Source: Anisus vortex
Taxonomy: Eukaryota > Mollusca > Gastropoda > Planorbidae
NCBI GenBank assembly: GCA_949126835.1
Contig: OX421494.1
Span: 56,796,358 to 56,860,357, forward strand
DNA length: 64,000 nt
Reading direction: 5' to 3'
Below are positions 41,942-52,811 of the stretch, piece after piece. Below the pieces are notes generated by a model that saw only the letters and a list, made by a program, of their open reading frames with translations, was not told where the DNA came from and did no database searches. The position numbers and the translations under genes are program-made. Positions within the stretch are counted from its first letter, which is position 1, and every line of letters begins with the position of its first letter.

Positions 41942-42290
41942 CAGGGGTCGGGAACTTTTTTGTCTTAGAGAGCCATGGATACCACATATTTTGAAAAGTA
42001 ATTCTGTGAGAGTCATATATTATGTTTAAAACTAAAAATTCAAAGTAAATGTGTGCTTTTTGTGTAATTTTAACACTAAAAGAACAATAATTATGTCTCT
42101 GAATTCTTCTAATGCTGAGCTGCAGTAGACTTTAGCTTATTTGTAGAATGAAATATTGATATGCAATTAATATGTAGATTAAAAAGTCTAAAAATACATT
42201 TTTTGAAAAAATCGAACATTTGTCTGCGAGCCAGATGCAGCTATCAAAAGAGCCACATCTGGCTCGCGAGCCATGGATTCCCGACCCCTG
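41942..42290 (+). mobile_element. hAT-type MITE, second subfamily
   Basis: CAGGGGTCGGGAAC at the left and TTCCCGACCCCTG at the right. The interior has GAGCCACATCTGGCTCGCGA. Flanks CTCCAGAG and CTCTATAG agree at 6 of 8. Confidence 0.82.
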
Positions 42291-42558
42291 CTCTATAGTG
42301 ATGATTCTAATTTTTATAGAATGAGGCGACAGGGCTCAAGATTAGCATCTTCAGTGTCTCGCGATCGGGGGTCAAATCCCAAAAAACTGTACCTCTCCTC
42401 CTCTCCCCACCAAACACTCCCGAGAGATTTGAACGGTGCTTAGAGTTAATCCAGACCGTAGGAAGGGTTTGGGTCACAGAAAGTTCAAAGTGTCACAGCA
42501 ATGAAGGCTTAAATATATCCTTATTGTCTGAAATACACTGACTATGAAATCTACTTAC

Positions 42559-42612
42559 AATGCACATAATTAATGCTCCAAGTACAGCGTAGACAAGCTT
42601 TAAAATTGGTAT
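42559..42612 (-). CDS. TMBIM/Lifeguard-like gene, internal exon
   Basis: 54 nt, phase 0 at both ends, acceptor TTTTCAACAG and donor GTAAGTAG. Encodes IPILKLVYAVLGALIMCI, the penultimate membrane segment; the YA-LGAL pattern is family-typical. It joins the DTQL exon directly. Confidence 0.85.
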
Positions 42613-42729
42613 CTGTTGAAAAGAAATGTTCATTATAAAATACAATATATTGGGTCAATAATATGGCTAGTCTAGTCTTTCAGGAAGAAAAAAATCAACT
42701 TGTCCCATTAAGGCATAATGTATTTATAA

Positions 42730-44169
42730 TGCCGGTTCAGTAGCATGCCGATTCAGTAGCATGCCGATTCAGTAGCATGCCGGTTCAGTATCATGCTGGT
42801 TCAGTATCATGCTGGTTCAGTATCATGCTGGTTCAGTAACATGCTGGTTCAGTAACATGCTGGTTCAGTATCTTGCTGGTTCAGTAACATGCTGGTTCAG
42901 TATCTTGCTGGTTCAGTAACATGCTGGTTCAGTATCTTGCTGGTTCAGTATCATGCTGGTTCAGTATCTTGCTGGTTCAGTAACATGCTGGTTCAGTATC
43001 TTGCTGGTTCAGTAACATGCTGGTTCAGTATCTTGCTGGTTCAGTAACATGCTGGTTCAGTATCTTGCTGGTTCAGTAACATGCTGGTTCAGTATCTTGC
43101 TGGTTCAGTAACATGCTGGTTCAGTATCTTGCTGGTTCAGTAACATGCTGGTTCAGTATCTTGCTGGTTCAGTAACATGCTGGTTCAGTATCTTGCTGGT
43201 TCAGTAACATGCTGGTTCAGTATCTTGCTGGTTCAGTAACATGCTGGTTCAGTATCTTGCTGGTTCAGTTACATGCTGGTTCAGTATCTTGCTGGTTCAG
43301 TTACATGCTGGTTCAGTATCTTGCTGGTTCAGTTACATGCTGGTTCAGTATCTTGCTGGTTCAGTTACATGCTGGTTCAGTATCTTGCTGGTACAGTTAC
43401 ATGCTGGTTCAGTATCTTGCTGGTTCAGTTACATGCTGGTTCAGTATCTTGCTGGTTCAGTTACATGCTGGTTCAGTATCTTGCTGGTTCAGTTACATGC
43501 TGGTTCAGTATCTTGCTGGTTCAGTAACATGCTGGTTCAGTATCTTGCTGGTTCAGTAACATGCTGGTTCAGTATCTTGCTGGTTCAGTAACATGCTGGT
43601 TCAGTATCTTGCTGGTTCAGTAACATGCTGGTTCAGTATCTTGCTGGTTCAGTAACATGCTGGTTCAGTATCTTGCTGGTTCAGTAACATGCTGGTTCAG
43701 TATCTTGCTGGTTCAGTAACATGCTGGTTCAGTATCTTGCTGGTTCAGTAACATGCTGGTTCAGTATCTTGCTGGTTCAGTAACATGCTGGTTCAGTATC
43801 TTGCTGGTTCAGTTACATGCTGGTTCAGTATCTTGCTGGTTCAGTATCTTGCTGGTTCAGTAACATGCTGGTTCAGTATCTTGCTGGTTCAGTAACATGC
43901 TGGTTCAGTATCTTGCTGGTTCAGTAACATGCTGGTTCAGTATCTTGCTGGTTCAGTAACATGCTGGTTCAGTATCTTGCTGGTTCAGTAACATGCTGGT
44001 TCAGTATCTTGCTGGTTCAGTAACATGCTGGTTCAGTATCTTGCTGGTTCAGTAACATGCTGGTTCAGTATCTTGCTGGTTCAGTTACATGCTGGTTCAG
44101 TATCTTGCTGGTTCAGTATCTTGCTGGTTCAGTAACATGCTGGTTCAGTATCTTGCTGGTTCAGTAACA
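42730..44169. repeat. 16/32-bp minisatellite, about 90 half-units
   Basis: Core CTTGCTGGTTCAGTAT alternates with CATGCTGGTTCAGTAA, making a 32-bp higher-order dimer. Runs of the variant GTTACATGCTGG occur near 43260-43520 and again at 43810 and 44080. It lies in a Lifeguard intron. Overlapping 84-116 codon frames are repeat by-products. Confidence 0.96.
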
Positions 44170-44445
44170 TGTTGGCTCTAAATCTAGTTGGCTTTTCAGC
44201 ATGGTGGCCCACAATCAAGATGTCTCAGACGCTTAGAAGATCAGGGGCATTGTGGCTAGTGCAAGACTGAACAAGTTTTTTTTTCAAGTCTAGCACAGTA
44301 GTATTGATGGTAGAGGAACTGCAAGACATTAAATATGTTATAATACTCAACACCAGTAGGAAAAATTGCATGCTGTATGCTGAATTGTTTTGTTCTCATC
44401 ACACTATCGTTTTCATGGCAAAGCAAGTTGAACTTGATGGCTAGC

Positions 44446-45170
44446 TGAAATTGATGGCCAGATGAACTTGATGGCCAGATGAATTTGATGGCCATATGAA
44501 CTTGATGGCCAGATGGACTTGATGGCCAGATGAACTTGATGGCTAGATGAACTTGATGGCCACGTGAACTTGATGGCCAGATGAACTTGATGGCCAGGTG
44601 AACTTGATGGCCAGATGAACTTAATGGCCAGATGAACTTGATGGTCAGATGAACCTGATGACCAGGTGAACTTGATGGCCAGATGAACTTGATGGCCAGA
44701 TAAACCTTATTGTCAGATGAACTTGATGGCCAGATGAACTTGATGGCTAGATGAACTTGATGGCCTGATGAACTTGATGGCCAGATGAACTTGATGGCCA
44801 GATGAACTTGATGGCCAGATGAACTTGATTGCCAGATGAACTTGATGGCCAGATGAACTTGACGGCTAGATGAACTTGATGGCCAGATGAACCTGATGGC
44901 CAGATGAACGTGATGGCCAGATGAACTTGATGGCGAGTTGAACTTGATGGTTAGATGAACTTGATGGCCAGATGAGCTTGATGGCCAGATGAGCTTAATG
45001 GCTAGATGAACTTGATGATCTGATGAACTTGATGGCTAGATGAACTTGATGGCGATATGAACTTGATGGCTAGATGAACTTGATGGCTAGATGAACTTGA
45101 TGGCTAGATGAACTTGGTGGCTAGATGAACTTGATGGCTAGATGAACGTGATGGCTATATGAACGAGATG
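44446..45170. repeat. 17-bp minisatellite, about 42 copies
   Basis: Units of GATGGCCAGATGAACTT with GATGGCTAGATGAACTT variants concentrated at the right end. Same intron as the preceding array. Confidence 0.95.
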
Positions 45171-45409
45171 GCTTTTGTTCTAAGATTTTATATACTGACA
45201 CTGCAAGACAGCTTTTGAAAAAAAAATCTAAATTATACGTCTATTTTGCTGCAGCTTACAATGGAACGTACACTAGTTGACATAGCCCAAAATGAGTAAA
45301 CTAACATGATTAAGTATCTATGAATAAAGTACACATTGCTGTAGATATATTGATCAAAGCCAGAAGAGTATTGGGTTTACTTAGAAAACAATGTCGGCAA
45401 CATACTTAC

Positions 45410-45541
45410 CTGTTGGTATAAAAGTGACGCCATGATTCCAAACAGAATTAGTATGAAGAAGAAGACAAAGACAATGGCGTAGAGACCCGTGAAGTCATAC
45501 TTGCAGCAACAAGCGACCAACGTGAGTCCTAGCACACACGC
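45410..45541 (-). CDS. TMBIM/Lifeguard-like gene, internal exon
   Basis: 132 nt, phase 0 both ends, donor GTAAGTATG, acceptor CTATTCTGTAG. Encodes ACVLGLTLVACCCKYDFTG followed by a hydrophobic LYAIVFVFFFILILFGIM segment. KYDFTG between two membrane segments is a hallmark of Lifeguard proteins. The first bases of the exon and its acceptor form the edge of the 44-bp tandem repeat that follows at higher coordinates. Confidence 0.9.
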
Positions 45542-46100
45542 CTACAGAATAGAGTAATGATTAATGTTAGCCCAAGCACACACGCCTACAGAATAGAGTA
45601 ATGATTAATGTTAGCCCAAGCACACACGCGTACAGAATAGAGTAATGATTAATGTTAGCCCTAGCACACACGCCTACAAAATAGAGTAATGATTAATGTT
45701 AGCCCAAGCACACACGCCTACAAAATAGAGTAAGGATTAATGTTAGCCCTAGCACACACGCCTACAGAATAGAGTAATGATTAATGTTAGCCCAAGCACA
45801 CACGCCTACAGAATAGAGTAATGATTAATGTTAGCCCAAGCACACACGCCTACAGAATAGAGTAATGATTAATGTTAGCCCACGCACACACGCCTACAGA
45901 ATAGAGTAATGATTAATGTTAGCCCAAGCACACACGCCTACAAAATAGAGTAATTATTAATGTTAGCCCAAGCACACACGCCTACAAAATAGAGTAATTA
46001 TTAATGTTAGCCCAAGCACACAGCCTACAGAATAGAGTAATGATTAATGTTAGCCCTGTCACACACGCCTACAAAATAGAGTAATTATTAATGTTAGCCC
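45535..46100. repeat. 44-bp tandem repeat duplicating a splice acceptor, about 12 copies
   Basis: Unit CCTACAGAATAGAGTAATGA plus TTAATGTTAGCCCAAGCACACACG. On the minus strand every unit reproduces TTACTCTATTCTGTAG followed by GCGTGTGTGCT, that is, the acceptor and first bases of the 45410-45541 exon. Up to 12 potential 3' splice sites therefore precede the real exon. Confidence 0.93.
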
Positions 46101-46532
46101 CCAGCAAAAATAATTATCAACTAAAAAAGAATAAGCGCTAATTTATTGCAAGGGCAATAGCTCATTTAAAATCTATTTAGCACCCTTGGCCAATTCATAC
46201 TAGGCCTACTATAATATACTTAGCGGTAATAGTACAGAAGAAAAAAAGTATCATGCAAACCATATCTCGACGTAGTAATAAAAAACAAACTCCAACACAT
46301 TTTTCAGCTAATTGTGTTTCACTTGCCATGTTTGGCGATCCTTCATATTTTAAATCCTTTATATCAACTTCGTTTTCATTTCATTCTTTGTGGGATGCAA
46401 AGGGAGAACTCTTCAGAAGTCTAATTGACGTAATCCAGTCAGATTATCGAGCTTAAAACTTGGCATATAGTCTCGTTGGCACTTAGCCTCGTTGCGGAAT
46501 AAGACGCATTGTAACAACTTGTTTAGCTGCAT

Positions 46533-46676
46533 CACCCATCGTCACCAATCAGCTACATCACCCATCGTCACAATCAGCTACATCACCCATAGTCATCAAT
46601 CAGCTACATCACCCATCGTCACAATCAGCTACATCACCCAATGTCATCCATCAGCTACATCACCCATCATCACCAT
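46533..46676. repeat. 26-bp minisatellite, about 6 copies
   Basis: Units of CATCACCCATCGTCACAATC plus AGCTA. The segment 46100-46530 upstream shows nothing recognisable. Confidence 0.9.
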
Positions 46677-46917
46677 ACATGCAAGAGAAATTTTACTCCA
46701 CTGTGACATTTATTTTTATCTTGTGGTTTATTTTTCTTTTATTGTCTTATTTGGAGAAAATAAATTGAAGCCACAGAAAGGAGACTGGTAACCAAATTAT
46801 AATTTATTTAGACGTTTGGCTCGGTACGGTCGCCAGCACCATTTGAGTTCGGTGTGCTCGGTTCGGGATCGGTTCGATTCCCATTTCTACCCTAGACTAG
46901 ACAGATTACATACTCAC

Positions 46918-46963
46918 CGTTGTGACCGCTGTAGCTATAAGAACGGATTCTTGAGACTTTGTT
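46918..46963 (-). CDS. TMBIM/Lifeguard-like gene, internal exon
   Basis: 46 nt, acceptor TTTCTTATACAG, donor GTGAGT, phase 2 in and 0 out. Encodes TKSQESVLIATAVTT, matching the family's T-(S/E)-SVLIA-GIT stretch before the KYDFTG segment. Joins 50113-50150 and 45410-45541 in frame. Confidence 0.87.
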
Positions 46964-46969
46964 CTGTAT

Positions 46970-47605
46970 AAGAAATATCAACAACGAAAAAATTTAATAC
47001 ATGTACCGCTTATTGACGTTAATAACCCATACGTACTATAGGCCCCTATCAAAGCATTGTAGGGGACATAATCCAACAATAATTGAAATTACGACAGACA
47101 TTTAGAAAGGGGAATACGGAGTTGGGGAACTTTAATATTTAACAACGATCCGTGTGCACATTTTCCCTTTGAAATAATGTACCGGTAGCTAAATATGTGT
47201 TTATCAGCCTCAAGCTCACATTAGGCCTTTAAATGCAATAACAAACGGATTTAACATTGAACATCAAACAACTAAGAACACGGATATAATTTTCTAGGCA
47301 AAAAATTATAAAGCTAATAAATAATCTTAAAACTTTACAAACATATGACAAAGCAAAGAATTTAGCATTAATCCACCTACAAATATATGACAAAGCAAAA
47401 TATCACCACTTTGTATTCAATTCTGGCTCTCACGGGGAGCCGATGGAACCGACGCTGGAAAACTGTTTCAGAATCGCGCCTTGGCATACGCATGACCAGC
47501 CGGGCGGCACTGTATGACACTGTAATTTGGCGACTTTAACGTCAGGTTTCCCGAATAGCAGAGCATTACAGTAGTCGAGGCGCGAGAGTACATACAAAGG
47601 TAGTG
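46970..47605. other. Intron, no repeat or gene recognised
   Basis: AT-rich intron sequence of the Lifeguard-like gene. Confidence 0.5.
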
Positions 47606-47611
47606 GTAAGT

Positions 47612-48160
47612 TTCTTTGCTGAGTCCAACGACAGATAAGGTCAGATGTGGCTCTTAGTCCAACGACAGATAAGGTCAGATGTGGCCCTTAGTCCAACGAC
47701 AGATAAGGTCAGATGTGGCCCTTAGTCCAACGACAGATAAGGTCAGATGTGGCCCTTAGTCCAACGACAGATAAGGTCAGATGTGTCCCTTAGTCCAACG
47801 ACAGATAAGGTCAGATGTGGCCCTTAGTCCAACGACAGATAAGGTCAGATGTGGCCCTTAGTCCAACGACAGATAAGGTCAGATGTGGCCCTTAGTCCAA
47901 CGACAGATAAGGTCAGATGTGGCCCTTAGTCCAACGACAGATAAGGTCAGATGTGGCCCTTAGTCCAACGACAGATAAGGTCAGATGTGGCCCTTAGTCC
48001 AACGACAGATAAGGTCAGATGTGGCCCTGAGTCCAACGACAGATTAGGTCAGATGTGGCCCTTAGTCCAACGACAGATAAGGTCAGATGTGGCCCTGAGT
48101 CCAACGACAGATAAGGTCAGATGTGGCCCTGAGTCCAACGACAGATAAGGTCAGATCTGA
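47612..48160. repeat. 34-bp minisatellite, about 16 copies
   Basis: Unit AGTCCAACGACAGATAAGGT plus CAGATGTGGCCCTT, highly uniform, within the same intron. Confidence 0.96.
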
Positions 48161-50112
48161 CCAAGTCTACGCAGCTGTATTTAAAGGCAGCTTCATAGAT
48201 TGCCTATGTGGGCGTCGAAAGACAACTGTGAGCGAAGAATGACACACAGGTTTTTTTTTACAATCATTTTTTTCATTTTGATTTCTGCTATTTTATGTAA
48301 TAAATAATTTTTTATTTGCTGGACCGAAACCGATTTATATTTTCAATATACATTGACATGTCTTAAAGATTATGCATGCATAATGTTTGAAAGTGTATAA
48401 CATTTCCGGTCCCATTTGCTAAAAAAACATGTCTGTGTGTAATGTTTGAAAATATACATATAAATTATTTAGTCTTAAAGTATTTGTTCACTTTTCAAAT
48501 ACTTTTTACAACTTGATCATTTCTAAGTTATAAATTGTAAGCCATTTACTTTTTTGTAAAAGAAGAAAAAAAAATCATTAGAAATATTAGTTCAAATAAA
48601 ACGGTCTAATTATCTCCCTTTACATTCAAATAAAGTTTCCACATTTGATTCAATAGTGATGCCAGTAAAGTTATGTTTTGTAATATATCAAATATTATTG
48701 ACTAATTATTATTTATTTATAAAAATCCAACATTATGGTATTCATTACAAGATTTGATTATTAGAGGATTAAAATTAATTTACGTTCAACAGTTGTAAAT
48801 AAACATTTCCTGCGTTAATTGTTAGTCTATTTATGGAGTTTATATTTTAAACATTAATAATTACAGAAATTACATAATGTAGTGCTATTAAATAAATCTC
48901 TTATATTTCTTTAATTCATAATACAAATAAATTTGTTTTAGAATAACTTATATTTATGTTTCATTGAAGAAGATGAACATAAAAACTCTTTTAAATTTCT
49001 GTATGAATTAATGAGCGGTCAAGTGTAAATGACCTCTTTGTATGCTTAAAACAGCTTTCATGTACGAAAAAATATGTTCATAAGTGTAAGTTGAACCAAA
49101 AGCAGAAAGTAAAAGAGAGAATGTATAGCAGTTGAAAATAACAGATGACTTTCCCACGCAGCTTCCTTGAAAATGTTTCCCGCAAATGGGCTGTTTTGGA
49201 TGCCCTTTGTTTTAAATGTTTAAAAATCAACTTTTAGCATTTTAAAATCGCTAATATCCCTATACTTAAAAAAAAAAACACCTACATTTAAGAATTTTGC
49301 AGTAACATCAAACCAGTTAGACATGATATGGTAATGAAAAAATGAGTCCGTTAATTTGATAGTCTTGGCTTTGAATAGAAAACTCCGCTTTCAGTGCTTG
49401 GGTATACTTCTAAAAAAGTCCAACCGTCTATCTTAATACATGCCATAATATAGGGACGTACATATAGTTAAATGTTTTGAAATTGATTTCACGGCAATAT
49501 ATGTCCAGTTTCAATGAAAATGCATTCCAGTGGTCTTTGTAAATGTAAGTTCAACTCACTGAAATGTGTCGATATGTCATTCAGCAACATCGGCTTCAAC
49601 AGTCAGTTTTCCAGAACCGGAAAATGTTTTGTTTTGTTTTTATCAAGAAAAAAATACCTATTGGGGGCCTCTCGCGTGCCATTGCAAATCGCTCTGCGTG
49701 CCGAGCCATCTATTTGTAATCTCAAACTTATTGCTTGATTCAAACAATTTTTAGTTTTTTGTTTTTACGGATTGTGTTATTTTATAAGCAAGGGCGCATT
49801 TCTTGACTAATTTATTTTTAAAACAAAGCTTAATTTTACTGAACGCGATTAACACTTTGAGTAACTTTTGATGTTAAAAAACGGATACCTCATACTAATC
49901 TTGTAACATTCGTATATTTCTAAAATACCAGAACTGGCCGTCGAGGATGAAATGAATTGTCAAACACCAGCAATAGCATGTTTTTTGTTTACGGAAATGG
50001 CACCGGATGTTCATGCTCTATTTAGTTTGAAAAGGTTAGGCCTAATTAAGATTGTCATTATAATTGATACGTAACTATTATTATATTACAAGACTGTGAT
50101 ATAAGTACTTAC
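48160..50112. other. Long AT-rich intron segment
   Basis: No exon recognised. A fragment near 49665-49710 (CTCGCGTGCCATTGCAAATC) matches the interior of the hAT-type MITEs, so it is a decayed copy. Confidence 0.5.
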
Positions 50113-50150
50113 ACTGTTATAAAGCTCAGAACTCCTGCCATTCCGATAGT
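50113..50150 (-). CDS. TMBIM/Lifeguard-like gene, internal exon
   Basis: 38 nt, acceptor TTTGTCCTCCAG, donor GTAAGTAC, phase 0 in and 2 out. Encodes TIGMAGVLSFIT plus two bases, matching the small-residue membrane segment (GM--G-(I/L)SSF) of the family. It is short, but fits its neighbours in frame on both sides. Confidence 0.8.
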
Positions 50151-50400
50151 CTGGAGGACAAACAAATATTTATAGATACGATGTTATAATTATTATTTTT
50201 TTTTACGTCACTTTGCATAGAATAACCACAAACTGTGTATTTGTACGCCTCTTTGCATTGTTTACCCCCCCCACCCCACACTCCTTGCATTGTTTAACCC
50301 TCCCCCCTTCCCCCCACGCTCGTCATGTTGAAATAGCCATTTCTAACGTCTTCTTACGTATGGCATAGATCTACTTAGTTTTTTCAATGTGTAATGACAT

Positions 50401-50505
50401 ACTTACTAATGTGACCAGCACCAACACACTGAGGTGTGTAATGACATACTTACTAATGTGACCAGCACCAACACACTGAGGCAGTTTGTCTTCAACATGT
50501 AAGGC
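50401..50505. repeat. 49-bp duplication of an exon end with its donor
   Basis: The sequence TACTTACTAATGTGACCAGC with CCAACACACTGAGG occurs twice, 49 bases apart. On the minus strand the second (downstream) copy repeats the last about 30 coding bases of the 50454-50547 exon and the GTAAGTATG donor. Confidence 0.92.
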
Positions 50506-50547
50506 GTCAGGCAACACATCAGTATGGCGCAGGCCAGGTAGAGAAAC
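50454..50547 (-). CDS. TMBIM/Lifeguard-like gene, internal exon
   Basis: 94 nt, phase 2 in, 0 out, donor GTAAGTATG. Encodes FLYLACAILMCCLTPYMLKT followed by NCLSVLVLVTL: one membrane segment, a short loop and the start of the next. The orthologous position in the second gene copy is the exon at 4618-4711 (same length and phases). Its 3' end and donor are duplicated just downstream. Confidence 0.88.
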
Positions 50548-50749
50548 CTAGACATAAAATGACGTTATTATCATGCCACTGTAGTGTTTAGAAATATCGT
50601 ATATCGAACAACCTGAAAGAAACGCTTACATCTGCATGACTTTGTTGTAACATTAAAAACAGAACAATTCAATGTAAACTAAACTAGCTCCCTATTTGAA
50701 AACTGTGTTAACAAGTTTTCAAATGTGAAAAAATATTTGTAGTCTAGAC

Positions 50750-50920
50750 CAGGGGTCGGCAACCTTCTGCGCGCGTGCCAGACCCCCCCCCTCCCTTTCA
50801 AAGAGGCAATTCAAGTCTCTTCTACAAGAAAATAGCAGGATGACTTTTAGGCTGTTGGCACATTGAATGAGTTAGAAATCCTACTTTGGCACAATACTGT
50901 CAAAAGTTTGCCGACCCCTG
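50750..50920 (-). mobile_element. hAT-type MITE with perfect target duplication
   Basis: CAGGGGTCGGCAACC at the left, TTTGCCGACCCCTG at the right, and GTCTAGAC at both 50742-50749 and 50921-50928. It is inserted in the opposite orientation to the 41.3 kb copy. Confidence 0.9.
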
Positions 50921-50929
50921 GTCTAGACC

Positions 50930-51460
50930 TTTCAATTGTAAGTTTTAAAAACAAAAGACAGCGTATAACTACTTTTTTTTAGTAATTAATAATTAGGAGA
51001 AAAAAAGGTGTGTGTTGGCGGGGGGGGGGGGGGGGGGAGATAGTTTGATCTAAGTTTTAGGGGATGGGGGTCTCTGTAAGCTTGACAATTGTTGATAAGG
51101 GGAAGGGGAGGGTAAACATTTTCTATTAATTGTTGACGTAATTAATGGACGTCCCCTATCGTAGTTCCGTTTCTTATTGGCAAGAGGTCCTAATTATATG
51201 TCTTCATCGTTTAGCCATAACCCTGCGCAATCTTCCTGGGAGCTGCACATTATTCTCTAAAGAACTATTTTACAACGTCTACAACATAAAACAACAACAG
51301 TTGTAGCCTTCTGGTTCTTTGTCCAGGGAGTGACAATGTAAAGGGGTTGGTCCGTGACTAGCCATCCCGCGGAACGCCGATAATGCATGCCCTTTAAACA
51401 GTGTACGATCTCCGCAGTCACGTGCATTTCTAATTAAAGACAAGCGCGTGAGCTACTCAC
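50930..51460. other. Intron with poly(G) tract
   Basis: A G-run of about 19 at 51019-51037 (GGCGG start). Otherwise nothing recognised. Confidence 0.5.
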
Positions 51461-51514
51461 ATAAAGACGTATATCCAGTAAGGGTTGGCCATAATCCAAG
51501 ACTTCACCCGTGGA
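51461..51514 (-). CDS. TMBIM/Lifeguard-like gene, internal exon
   Basis: 54 nt, acceptor TTTATGTTTCAG, donor GTGAGT, phase 2 in and out. Encodes PRVKSWIMANPYWIYVF, the V-(K/R)-W---NP-W-YY loop and start of membrane segment typical after the first transmembrane helix of Lifeguards. Joins one of the LLVTS exons (52.15-52.50 kb) as MFV-P. Confidence 0.88.
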
Positions 51515-51886
51515 CTGAAACATAAAATAACAACAATGATCATAAACCATAATAACTGAACGACACTTCAGTACATATATATAATGGTCAGGATAGAAGG
51601 GTAGTATAATAGTATTTAAAAAAAAGAATTTGAAGTAGAGATAGTCATTTTGAAATGATAATTTCCTAGAGATGGGAATCGAACCCAAATTTAGAAGTTC
51701 GTGTTCGATTTGTTGCTAACCAGTGTTCGAGTTAAGTTTTTTCGGTTCGTGTTCGTTGGTTCGATTCCAATCTCTGTATTTTCCACGTGTGTTCCCAGTA
51801 TATTGACGGTGAGAGATTTTCAAGCCGCCGAGAAACTTTGTGTCTTAGAGCGCTGTGGTTTGATTTTTTGGTTTTAGTTTAGCATT

Positions 51887-52113
51887 GGAGGCACGGTAAC
51901 CGAGCAGCAGCGCGTTCGACAGGCATACCGAAGGTTCTATGTTCAAATCCTGTTGCAGGCTAGGATTTTTTCCCGGGTCTGGAGGGTGCCCTGAGTCTAC
52001 CTGACCTTATTTGGGATAAAGTAAAGGCGGTTGTGCATTGTGCTGGCCACACAATCACCTTGTACGCTGCTTCACCGGCCCTATGGATCAATTTGGTCCG
52101 ACGGGATACTGTA
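51887..52113 (+). repeat. tRNA-derived SINE, copy 3 (most complete)
   Basis: Head GAGGCACGGTAACCGAGCAG with box-A-like and box-B-like (GTTCTATGTTCAAATCC) segments, then GGTCTGGAGGGTG, AAAGTAAAGGCGG, TGTGCATTGTGCTGGCCACA and end GATCAATTTGGTCCGACGGG. A good reference copy for the family in this window. Confidence 0.85.
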
Positions 52114-52154
52114 CTGTACTACTTTAGTTTAAGTAGGCCTATGAAGTTACTTAC

Positions 52155-52195
52155 ACAAACATTGAACAGCATACTGCAGCGGAAGTCACTAGCAG
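52155..52195 (-). CDS. Lifeguard-like exon, tandem copy 4 (3'-most)
   Basis: 41 nt encoding LLVTSAAVCCSMFV plus two bases, the end of the first membrane segment. Acceptor GGTACAG and donor GTAAGTAAC are intact. It lies in a 103-bp unit repeated four times. Closest to the next exon (51461-51514). In this copy the upstream base run reads CTCATGGTACAG. Confidence 0.78.
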
Positions 52196-52257
52196 CTGTA
52201 CCATGAGGATACTGTACTATACTACTTTAGTTTAAGTAGGCCTATGAAGTTACTTAC

Positions 52258-52298
52258 ACAAACATTGAATAGCATACTGCAACGGAAGTCACTAGCAG
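52258..52298 (-). CDS. Lifeguard-like exon, tandem copy 3 (variant)
   Basis: Same 41-nt exon with two changes, giving LLVTSVAVCYSMFV (A to V, C to Y). Splice sites are intact. Confidence 0.75.
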
Positions 52299-52360
52299 CT
52301 GTACCAAGAGGATACTGTACTATACTACTTTAGTTTAAGTAGGCCTATGAAGTTACTTAC

Positions 52361-52401
52361 ACAAACATTGAACAGCATACTGCAGCGGAAGTCACTAGCA
52401 G
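52361..52401 (-). CDS. Lifeguard-like exon, tandem copy 2
   Basis: Coding sequence identical to 52155-52195, with acceptor and donor intact. Confidence 0.75.
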
Positions 52402-52463
52402 CTGTACCAAGAGGATACTGTACTATACTAATTTAGTTTAAGTAGGCCTATGAGGTTACTTAC

Positions 52464-52504
52464 ACAAACATTGAACAACATACTGCAGCGGAAGTCACTA
52501 GCAG
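52464..52504 (-). CDS. Lifeguard-like exon, tandem copy 1 (5'-most)
   Basis: Same 41-nt exon with one silent change; product LLVTSAAVCCSMFV. Splice sites are intact. I could not find the expected preceding exon for the FIRKVY-type motif between here and 52766. Confidence 0.75.
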
Positions 52505-52765
52505 CTGTACCAAGAGGATACTGTACACTCTCCGAACAAAAACTAAAATCAACGAAAGAAAACAAAAATTTCATAAATAGTAGAATTAGAAACAGTTTGT
52601 TTAAAATAATTAGTTGGTGGCTCCCTTATAGAAGATTCATATTCTAGGAGAGGTGAAACTAACGTCAGGTAGTCTTTCAGTTTTATGATCTTTTTACATT
52701 TGATAAATGTGCCAATCTGGCCTAGGGATTACATCATACAAAAAATATTATAACATATTGCTTAC

Positions 52766-52811
52766 TGGCTCTCTTCACAGGATCGTCCAATGGCTTTAAA
52801 GTGATAACAAT
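52766..52811 (-). CDS. Tentative 5' exon of the Lifeguard-like gene
   Basis: 46 nt with acceptor TTTCATTATCAG and donor GTAAGC. One frame reads LKPLDDPVKRA, resembling the DD--(V/I)R(R/K)-F stretch just before the first membrane segment. Its end phase (1) does not join the 41-nt exons directly, so a further short exon must intervene or the assignment is wrong. The start codon was not found. Confidence 0.4.

Noticed and set aside
43209..43591. Three overlapping 84-116 codon frames
   Set aside because: Products of the 32-bp minisatellite read in shifted registers.
52450..52647. 65-codon plus-strand frame
   Set aside because: Antisense to the tandem exon copy and an AT-rich intron.
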